Of a stretch of 39,284 bases of DNA, positions 33,229-39,284 are shown piece by piece; position 1 is the stretch's first letter, and every line of letters begins with the position of its first letter. Origin of the DNA: JBBQWZ01 sp043788745 (GTDB lineage: Bacteria; Acidobacteriota; Terriglobia; Bryobacterales; Bryobacteraceae); assembly GCA_043788745.1 (NCBI GenBank), contig JAYVTO010000195.1, positions 1 to 39,284 on the forward strand, in the 5' to 3' direction. The notes under the pieces were generated by a model. It made no database searches and was not told where the DNA came from. It was given only the letters and a program-made list of their open reading frames with translations. Position numbers and translations under genes: made by a program.

Positions 33229-35531
33229 TTTGCCGCCAGCTTCCCGGTCATCTTCTGCATGTCGCGCTCTTCGACGACGAACGATCGAGCGGCGCGGGCG
33301 AGGCGGAGGGCTTTTTCGCGATTTTCCAGTAAATCGATTACGTGATCGGCGAAGGCGTCGGGATGGTCGGCGAGCGCGCAGATCTCGCCATCGACCGCGG
33401 CCAGCCCTTCGGCGCCTTTGTAGGTCGAAACTACGGGAATACCCGCGGCAAAGGCCTCCAGCAGTTTTACTCGAACGCCCGATCCGCTCAAGATGGGGCA
33501 GAGGAAGACTTCATACTTCGCGAGTGCCGTTCTCACGTCGTCGACGAAGCCGATAAGCTCGATGGCTTCTTCGTTCGCACCGCCATCGGGAAGGCCGTGG
33601 CGCGGCGGCGGATCGGAGCCGATAATGATCAGCTTCGCTCGCGGCCGCTTCGCGCGGATGCGCGGGAAGACGTGCGAGAGAAACCAACGAAGGGCCTCTT
33701 CGTTGGGCAGATGGCGGAAGCTGCCGAGGAAGAGCATGGTGTAGGGCTCGCGGCCGTCTTCGTGATACTCGTAGCGCGCGGTGTCGATTCCGGCGCGCAG
33801 GTTGTCGTCGATGCGGCCGCCCAATTCGGGCCGGAACGATTCGAGATACTCGCGGTTGTCGCGGCTGCAGACCTGGATGCGATCCATTTTCGGCAGCATG
33901 CGCAGTTCGTAGCGGATGGCGCGTAGATACTCCCAGCGCCAGTTGACCTTGCCGATCAGGCCGCGCTGAAACGGCAGACCGCTGGCGACGGACTGGAAGT
34001 AGACGTCGTGCTCAAAAAGAATGCTGGGGATCTGGCGGAATCCGCCTGCATATTGGCCCATCACGGTGTACTCAAGCTGAAGGACATCAATGCGCCTGGT
34101 GAAGAGAATGCGATGGATCATCCATTCGAGGTCTGCGTTGCGGAACTCGCGGACGGCATGCGGTTCGATGGAGCCGAAAACTTTGGTTTTGCCTTCCAGG
34201 CGGACGAAGAACTCGACGGAACCACATTGCCGCGACAGTTCGTCGTGCGCCGCGCGCTCCGACTCTTTATCGAGCAACACGACGAGGTGCAGATCGGCGA
34301 GCGCGGCCAGTCTTGTGGCCGTTTGATGCATGAAGACGCCGCCGCCATGCACGGGCGGGCAGATAGGATACGGCGAAACGAAGAGCACGGCGGGCTTGTC
34401 GACGCTTACGGGCAGGTTCTCAAAGCGGTCGCGGAAATAGCCACCGAGCGGACGGCGGAACGCTTCGCGATCGTCGACGGCGGCAAGGCGCTGGGCTTTC
34501 CGCCGCGAGCGGATTGCTCCCGGCAACTGCTTGCAGGCGTGCCACAGCCCGGCGACGCTTGCGCGCTCCGGCGAGTCACCTGCTAAGGCACTGACTACGG
34601 CTGCCGCCCAGGTGTGCGCGAAGTGGCCGAGCAAACGCTTCCAGTCGTGGATATTTTTCCAAACGAACAGGACGAAGTTCTTCTTGAGGACGGCTTGGAT
34701 TTGCGCATCGGTGAACTTTTTTCCGATGGTGCCGCGGTGCTCGTGGAACACGATGCTCTTCGGCTGATAGAGCACCTTCCAGCCGCGCTTCCAGGCCATA
34801 TAGCCGAGGTCGGTGTCTTCGAGATAGAAGGGCGCGAGGAGTTCGTCGAATCCGCCGAGTTCGGCGAACTTCCGCCGATCGAAGGCACAGGATCCGCCGC
34901 CGCCGTAGAAGCAGGGGAAGAGATCCGTGACGGCGTTATCGAGGCGATGCCGGACACGAAGCGCCCCGTTGCCCCACCAGGCTTGCGTCAGGCCGGTCTC
35001 TTCGCGGAGACGCTTCGGGTCGCTGAAAAAGATCTGACACGAGGTCGCGAACACGCGCTTGTCGGTGAAGCCGTCAAGCAGCGGCTGTAAGAAATCCGGC
35101 TCAACGCGCATGTCGCTGTTGAGCAGCACGACGATATCGTTCTTTGCGGCCGCGAAGCCAGTGTTCGAGCCGCCGCCGAAGCCGAGGTTGGTGTCGAGCG
35201 CGACGACGCGGACCGTGGGGAAATTCGCGCGCAAAAAATCGACGCTGCCGTCTTCGGAGCCGTTATCGACGACGATTACCTCATTCTCCGGATGGCCAGT
35301 CATCGCCGTGACCACGGAGGGCAGATAGGCGTTCAGCAAGTCGCGGCCATTCCAGTTCGGAATGACAACGGATGCAGATTGGTTACGCGGCCGCGAGTCC
35401 GGCGTCAGTTGCGGCTTGCGCCGAACTCTGAGTAGATCGGCAAAGGCGAGCGCCAACAGCGGTAGAGCGATCAGGAGCGGCGAGACAAGTAGCAGCGGCA
35501 GCGCCTTGATCAGGCGCCAGGCTTTATTCAC
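33114..35531 (-). CDS. Bifunctional GT2-GT4 glycosyltransferase
   Basis: 805 residues from GTG 35531. N-terminal hydrophobic segment (about 10-33), then a GT2 domain (about 53-290) with SVVIPNWNGRDLL, VIVVDNGSEDGS, LLNSDMRVEP (D140) and FYLEDTDLGYMAWKRGW. A second domain (about 380-770) is a GT-B/GT4 type: VLFVSPYPICPPVHGGGVF, then MLFLGSFRHLPNEEALRWF, and LCPILSGSGVRVKLLEAFAAG. Two sugar transfers in one chain are implied. It overlaps the methyltransferase by 8 bases and ends inside the HD gene on the other strand; the last 35 or so residues look like antisense read-through. Confidence 0.9.
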   Translation of the reverse strand: MNKAWRLIKALPLLLVSPLLIALPLLALAFADLLRVRRKPQLTPDSRPRNQSASVVIPNWNGRDLLNAYLPSVVTAMTGHPENEVIVVDNGSEDGSVDFLRANFPTVRVVALDTNLGFGGGSNTGFAAAKNDIVVLLNSDMRVEPDFLQPLLDGFTDKRVFATSCQIFFSDPKRLREETGLTQAWWGNGALRVRHRLDNAVTDLFPCFYGGGGSCAFDRRKFAELGGFDELLAPFYLEDTDLGYMAWKRGWKVLYQPKSIVFHEHRGTIGKKFTDAQIQAVLKKNFVLFVWKNIHDWKRLLGHFAHTWAAAVVSALAGDSPERASVAGLWHACKQLPGAIRSRRKAQRLAAVDDREAFRRPLGGYFRDRFENLPVSVDKPAVLFVSPYPICPPVHGGGVFMHQTATRLAALADLHLVVLLDKESERAAHDELSRQCGSVEFFVRLEGKTKVFGSIEPHAVREFRNADLEWMIHRILFTRRIDVLQLEYTVMGQYAGGFRQIPSILFEHDVYFQSVASGLPFQRGLIGKVNWRWEYLRAIRYELRMLPKMDRIQVCSRDNREYLESFRPELGGRIDDNLRAGIDTARYEYHEDGREPYTMLFLGSFRHLPNEEALRWFLSHVFPRIRAKRPRAKLIIIGSDPPPRHGLPDGGANEEAIELIGFVDDVRTALAKYEVFLCPILSGSGVRVKLLEAFAAGIPVVSTYKGAEGLAAVDGEICALADHPDAFADHVIDLLENREKALRLARAARSFVVEERDMQKMTGKLAANYRECVAAMRSSSETVRSNSSINRGTPPASRSVPTNSR

Positions 35532-36762
35532 TTTCCACCTTGGGGCCCACGCCGAGAGCCCTTCCGGCGCGGACCCAGCGGGATTCGCGGACGCCGTGGA
35601 GGATCGCGGAAAGGCGTTCGTTTTTGTGGGACAGCGACTGCGCGCGGCGGATGCCGGCCTCGAGATCGGTTTCAGCGCGATGGAGTGCGGCGATCGCGGC
35701 GATCTTCTGATCGACTTCGTCGGTTAGCCGTTTCTCGGTGTCGTGCGCCCAGTGCGTTTTCTCGACGTTCTCCGCTTCCACGTCGCGCACCTTCGTTTCG
35801 TATTGCTCGACGACTTCGCGGGCCGATGCCTGCTCACGCTCGAGTTCGCGCTGCAGTTCGGCGATTCGATCGAGGCCGGCCTTCCAATCGGCTTCGAGTT
35901 GCAGCCCCCAGCGATTGTGGGCCTCAAGCTGCGCTTTCTGTTCTTCGTGCAATGTCAGCGACTGGGCGTGATCGGTTTGCACTTGCCGGAGCCACTGCTT
36001 GTTCCGCGCTAGCTCTTCGGCGAGCAGCGCCACGTGCTGTTCGCGCTCGCGCAGCAGGTTCGCGGCGCGCGGCACGTAGACGAAGGCGCGTTCCTCGGCT
36101 GGTTTTGCGATGCTGCAAACGGCGAGAAAGAAATGAGCCTGATCCGTTCCTCCGGCGCTGCCATCGAGGCGGACGTCCGCGGGCCAGGGAACGCGGTAGG
36201 GATGAAACGCAAACGCCTCAACGCGATTCTGCAACAGCATCTGAACGTGCGGAAAATGCGCCTGCAGCGCCTGAAGGAACTCTTCGCAGCTGAACTCGTG
36301 CACGTGAAACGGATTCGGTCCGGTTTCGCCTCGCGACTCGGCATAGTAGCCGACGTTCGGCGTCGAAACAAGAAACAGACCATCGTTTCGCAGCAGCCGG
36401 CGGGCTTCGGCAATTAGAGCGGGCCAGTCCGCCAGATGCTCAATGATCTCGAACGCGGTAATGAGGTTGAAGCTTGCATCCGGCTCTTCCGTTGCGACCG
36501 CGGATTGTTGCTCAAACCGGACGTTGGCGAGCGGGAAATTCCTGCGCGCATACGCGATCGCGTCTTCGGCGACGTCGACACCCACGGTTTCGTGGGCGAC
36601 TTGCGCGAGAGCCGCTGTTCCATAACCGGTGCCACAACCCAGATCGAGCGCCCGCGCGCCTCCGGCGAAACGCAGGGCGAACAGGTATCTCGCCATATGC
36701 TCGTTCCAGAGGTCCACGTTTACTTGACCTGGGACGACGCGCTCTCCGGTAAATTCGCTCAC
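35524..36762 (-). CDS. SAM-dependent methyltransferase with C-terminal coiled coil
   Basis: 412 residues from GTG 36762. Class I methyltransferase domain (about 1-225): ARALDLGCGTGYGTAAL (SAM motif I), VGVDVAEDAI, and FNLITAFEIIEHLADW. The remaining half (about 235-385) is a long charged coiled coil rich in E, Q, R and A. Such tails may set chain length or tether capping enzymes in ABC-type O-antigen systems (compare WbdD); that is an inference. Overlaps the Wzt-like gene by 4 bases. Confidence 0.88.
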   Translation of the reverse strand: MSEFTGERVVPGQVNVDLWNEHMARYLFALRFAGGARALDLGCGTGYGTAALAQVAHETVGVDVAEDAIAYARRNFPLANVRFEQQSAVATEEPDASFNLITAFEIIEHLADWPALIAEARRLLRNDGLFLVSTPNVGYYAESRGETGPNPFHVHEFSCEEFLQALQAHFPHVQMLLQNRVEAFAFHPYRVPWPADVRLDGSAGGTDQAHFFLAVCSIAKPAEERAFVYVPRAANLLREREQHVALLAEELARNKQWLRQVQTDHAQSLTLHEEQKAQLEAHNRWGLQLEADWKAGLDRIAELQRELEREQASAREVVEQYETKVRDVEAENVEKTHWAHDTEKRLTDEVDQKIAAIAALHRAETDLEAGIRRAQSLSHKNERLSAILHGVRESRWVRAGRALGVGPKVESE

Positions 36763-38069
36763 GAATAGATCTCTTCAGAAGCCGCGTGATCGGCGAGGCG
36801 CGCGTTGACTTCGACTCGGCACCGAAGGTGCATCTGGCCGTAGATCGGCGCCTCGTCACGAGCCATTGGCAGCGCGATGGCGTTGTCGATCCAGTCGCAC
36901 ATCGCGTATTGTTGCAGGGTGCCGTCGGCGATGGCCGGCGACAGCGAAAACGTGGACGCGTAGAGCATGGGAATTTCGACGTGAAAGTCGACGGTGAAGA
37001 CATCCCCCGGCGACATCGGCGCCAGTTCGACAGATTCACGGGTGGTGTTGGTGCCCGCGAAGTCGACGCCCAAATGATTTCGAAGCATGAAGCCAACCAC
37101 CGGCTGCCGGATCTCACTCTTTGCGAGAACGGAGATCCGAACGACAATGGCGGATTCCGGTTGCAGCATCGAAACCGCTCTGCCGTCGACATCGGTAACC
37201 GCGATGCCCAGAATCTCAGCGCGCCCATCGCCGAAACGATGGTCGATATTCGGGATCGATTGGACGACTTCGGGCGCTGCGACTCGATCTCCGCCATGCG
37301 TTGGAGGAATGTGCGCGGTCTGGTAGCCGGCGTCCTTTTCGACCATCGCGGCGAGGTACTTGGTGACCACAGCTTCGGTAGAGCCGATCTCGCGGACCCG
37401 GCCGTGATCGAGCCAAAGCGCGCGGTCGCCAATCGCCTTTACGTCTCCCGTGGCATGGGATACAAACAAAATCGTGGTTCCGTGTGCGCGCAACTCGTTC
37501 ACTTTGCGCATGCATCGCTGGCGGAAATAGATATCGCCGACCGAAAGGGCCTCGTCCACCAACAGAATCTCCGGATCAACGTGGATGGCGACCGAGAACG
37601 CGAGGCGCACGGCCATGCCGCTCGAATAGGTTTTCACGGGCTGATGGATGAAGTCACCGATCTCAGCGAACTCCTCGATGGCGCGGTAGCGGCGGTCCAT
37701 TTCGGCGGACGAGAATCCGAGGATGGCTCCGTTCATATAGATATTGTCGCGCCCGGAAAACTCGGGGCTAAAGCCGGAACCCAGTTCGAGTAGGGCGGCG
37801 ACGCGCCCGTGGACGGCGATGCCGCCGCTGGTTGGCGCGAGAATTCCGGCTGCGATCTGGAGAAGGGTGCTTTTGCCGCAACCGTTCTCCCCAAGGATAC
37901 AGAACGTTTCCCCGCGCTTCACCTCGAAGCTGACATCGCGGAGGGCCCAGAAATCACGGTGAAAGTTCACCCGGTTCAGCGTGACGAGTTCCTTTAGCCG
38001 GTCCGCCGCCGAATCGTAGATCGCGTAGCTCTTTGACACGCTGCGGAACTCGATGGAATACAATGACAC
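36759..38069 (-). CDS. wzt: Polysaccharide ABC transporter ATPase with Wzt-type C-terminal domain
   Basis: 436 residues from GTG 38069. ATPase domain (1-245): Walker A GENGCGKS (60-67), signature YSSGMAVRLAF (148-158), Walker B EILLVDEA (167-174), and switch H205. The C-terminal domain (about 265-430, VFTVDFHVEIPM...) is the beta-sandwich that in Wzt binds the modified end of the O-chain before export. The partner permease (Wzm) is not in the window, and the gene is first of its block, so the permease is unlinked here. It may lie to the left or right outside the window. Confidence 0.92.
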   Translation of the reverse strand: MSLYSIEFRSVSKSYAIYDSAADRLKELVTLNRVNFHRDFWALRDVSFEVKRGETFCILGENGCGKSTLLQIAAGILAPTSGGIAVHGRVAALLELGSGFSPEFSGRDNIYMNGAILGFSSAEMDRRYRAIEEFAEIGDFIHQPVKTYSSGMAVRLAFSVAIHVDPEILLVDEALSVGDIYFRQRCMRKVNELRAHGTTILFVSHATGDVKAIGDRALWLDHGRVREIGSTEAVVTKYLAAMVEKDAGYQTAHIPPTHGGDRVAAPEVVQSIPNIDHRFGDGRAEILGIAVTDVDGRAVSMLQPESAIVVRISVLAKSEIRQPVVGFMLRNHLGVDFAGTNTTRESVELAPMSPGDVFTVDFHVEIPMLYASTFSLSPAIADGTLQQYAMCDWIDNAIALPMARDEAPIYGQMHLRCRVEVNARLADHAASEEIYS

Positions 38070-38078
38070 CTGTCTTTG

Positions 38079-38107
38079 ATTGTAGAGCAGCCATCACAAA
38101 TTGTAGA
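38079..38107. repeat. Direct repeat upstream of the wzt-like gene
   Basis: attgtaga occurs at 38079-38086 and 38100-38107, a 21-base phase (two helical turns), just upstream of the wzt-like start. On the minus strand each copy reads TCTACAAT, whose TACAAT resembles a -10 box. May be a dimer operator or paired promoter elements. Confidence 0.3.
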
Positions 38108-38199
38108 AGTGTGCCAGACTATCAGTTCGGGTAAACCCAAGGGAGCTGGCAGGCCTTCAATGACCGTTCAGGCGGGGAAACCATATCTTCGCTGCATCG

Positions 38200-38228
38200 A
38201 TGACACAGTTCGATGGATCAGGTATACT
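38200..38228 (+). promoter_or_regulatory. Sigma70-type promoter of the LolA-like gene
   Basis: ATGACA (38200-38205) and TATACT (38223-38228) are separated by 17 bases, each matching five of six consensus positions. Transcription would start near 38235, giving a leader of about 100 bases. Confidence 0.6.
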
Positions 38229-38304
38229 AAGATGAAGAACCCGTAACGAACTGCGTCCGCGTTCGGCGTGCGTATTCGCCTGGGGTTTCCGAGTTGAATT
38301 TTTC

Positions 38305-38318
38305 GCCTCCACGGAGGC
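38305..38318 (+). promoter_or_regulatory. Leader hairpin next to ribosome site
   Basis: GCCTC (38305-38309) and GAGGC (38314-38318) form a small stem 4 bases before the GAGGGA ribosome site (38323-38328). The CCTCC could alternatively pair with the ribosome site. Whether it controls translation is unknown. Confidence 0.3.
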
Positions 38319-38333
38319 TGGTAGAGGGAATCG

Positions 38334-39053
38334 TTGCGTCGTCTTGCTTTAGTCGCGTCAGTATTCGGAATCTCGGCGTGGGGACTGCTTCCGGCAGCCG
38401 GTTCGGACAACGATACCGACGCTAGTACCGCCCAGATCGTCGAACGCTATATCAGCGCCAGCAAGGCCCAGACGGAAACGCTGAAGGGCCTCCAGATGGA
38501 CGTCGATATCGACGCCCAACTCCCTAAGCTGCAGAAATCGGGCAAGATGCATGCAATGCGCAGCATTTCGAAGCTAGGCCAGATTACCTACAACTACTTC
38601 CGATTCTCCGGCGACAACACGATTAAGAAGGACGTCATCGCCCGCTACCTGAGCGCGGAAAGCGAAGCCAAGGACTTGGCGTCGCTCGCTATGACGCCTA
38701 GCAATTACAAGTTCAAGTACAAGGGTCTCGTCGAGCGCGAAGGGCGCGTGATGTACATGTTCCAGGTCTCGCCGAAGAAAAAGATGGTGGGACTCTATAA
38801 GGGCGAACTGTGGCTCGATCAGGCGACCTGCATGCCAGTTCGCGAATCCGGCAAGTTTGTGAAGAGCCCGAGCGTGTTCCTGAAGGGCATCGAGTTCGTC
38901 AGGGAGTACGAGATGCGGGACGGGATTTCTTACCCGAAACACATTCAAAGCACAGTTGAAACCCGCATTGTCGGGAAGGCCGAGATCAGCGTGGATTACT
39001 CGAACTATACCAAGCTCGATGCCCAGGCTTCTGCCGGCAACGGCAATCAATAA
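38334..39053 (+). CDS. LolA-like exported protein
   Basis: 239 residues from a TTG at 38334; the start is fixed by GAGGGA (38323-38328) in front of it and a signal peptide following (MRRLALVASVFGISAWGLLPAAG). The mature sequence begins with a long helix (IVERYISASKAQTETLKGLQMDVDI) and then alternating strands (YKFKYKGLVEREGRVMYMFQVSPKKKMVGLYKGELWLDQATCMPV), the layout of the LolA/LolB-like lipoprotein-sorting fold. It may carry lipids or lipoproteins across the periplasm. A hopanoid gene follows. Confidence 0.75.
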   Translation: MRRLALVASVFGISAWGLLPAAGSDNDTDASTAQIVERYISASKAQTETLKGLQMDVDIDAQLPKLQKSGKMHAMRSISKLGQITYNYFRFSGDNTIKKDVIARYLSAESEAKDLASLAMTPSNYKFKYKGLVEREGRVMYMFQVSPKKKMVGLYKGELWLDQATCMPVRESGKFVKSPSVFLKGIEFVREYEMRDGISYPKHIQSTVETRIVGKAEISVDYSNYTKLDAQASAGNGNQ

Positions 39054-39057
39054 CGTT

Positions 39058-39104
39058 CACCGGAGAAATGCCCGCTCCCCGCAAATTTAGGGGGCTTCCC
39101 GGTG
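39058..39104 (+). terminator. Hairpin after the LolA-like gene
   Basis: CACCGG-A-GAA (39058-39067) pairs with TTCCCGGTG (39096-39104) with one bulged A, and inside it GCTCCC (39074-39079) pairs with GGGGGC (39090-39095). The stem starts 5 bases after the stop codon. There is no T-tract, so a factor-dependent or 3'-protecting role is possible. Confidence 0.5.
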
Positions 39105-39174
39105 GGATTCCATCGTTTCGCTGAACTGAGGTTGTTCCTTACGCATGGTTCGCGATACCCTGAAAGAAGTTGTC

Positions 39175-39284
39175 ATGAAAACGCTATTCCTAAATCCGCC
39201 GTCTTTTGAAGGATTTGACGGAGGGGCTGGCTCGCGTTGGCCCGCTTCCCGCGAGATCGAGTCCTACTGGTACCCGGTGTGGCT
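39175..39284 (+). CDS. hpnJ: Hopanoid-associated radical SAM protein HpnJ (5' end, partial)
   Basis: The window ends after 36 codons. The N-terminus MKTLFLNPPSFEGFDGGAGS, followed by SREIESYWYPVW, matches the very characteristic start of HpnJ. In Methylacidiphilum-like and other hopanoid makers HpnJ is a radical SAM enzyme of the B12-binding type needed for the cyclitol ether of bacteriohopanetetrol. The ATG at 39175 gives the family start; an in-frame ATG at 39145 is possible. The cobalamin-binding and CxxxCxxC regions lie beyond the window. Confidence 0.85.
   Translation, partial: MKTLFLNPPSFEGFDGGAGSRWPASREIESYWYPVW

Overview
The window comes from a GC-rich Gram-negative bacterium, most probably an acidobacterium of the Bryobacter/Solibacter type. 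This is an inference from gene content: a carboxypeptidase-regulatory/TonB-dependent receptor of the Oar type, a membrane protein with the acidobacterial winged-helix-like N-terminus, abundant short palindromic intergenic repeats, a Ser/Thr kinase beside a CsgG-like protein, and the start of a hopanoid gene (hpnJ). No rRNA or intact tRNA was seen, so placement rests on protein style alone.

Layout. 1-1182 is a gene-poor edge with the 3' end of an unrecognised gene, a small carboxypeptidase-regulatory-like fragment and a tandem repeat. 1183-5516 holds a secreted esterase, a GYF_2-FHA-PrsW fusion protease and an OFA-family MFS transporter, separated by inverted repeats. 5810-15210 is one functional locus: a TolC-MFP-RND efflux operon on the minus strand, divergent from a response regulator, histidine kinase, PepSY-like periplasmic protein and YncE-like propeller on the plus strand. 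15363-17537 is a ylxP (DUF503)-rbfA pair split by two tandem antitoxin-PIN toxin modules, the first of which is broken. 17567-20087 is a decayed TonB-dependent receptor, divergent from a membrane-anchored winged-helix-like protein (20241-21485). 21493-24442 is a CsgG-like protein plus Ser/Thr kinase. 24682-25287 is a lipoprotein; 25288-25825 holds a group II intron relic and repeats; 25826-27010 is alanine racemase.

27293-38069 is a surface-polysaccharide region on the minus strand: a Wzt-type ABC ATPase with C-terminal glycan-binding domain, a methyltransferase with a long coiled coil, a GT2-GT4 fusion, four further glycosyltransferases, and (on the plus strand in the middle) a secreted protein with a small HD-type alarmone-hydrolase-like protein. 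No Wzm permease lies in the window. The right edge has a LolA-like exported protein behind a good sigma70-type promoter, then the first 36 codons of hpnJ.

The observations I consider most worth following are the FHA-PrsW fusion (a possible phosphorylation-linked intramembrane protease, with a Ser/Thr kinase carrying a similar Q/P-rich linker elsewhere in the window), the toxin-antitoxin pair lodged between two ribosome-maturation genes so that rbfA starts 2 bases after the toxin stop, and the group II intron relic. None has been tested by any search; all rest on reading the sequence.
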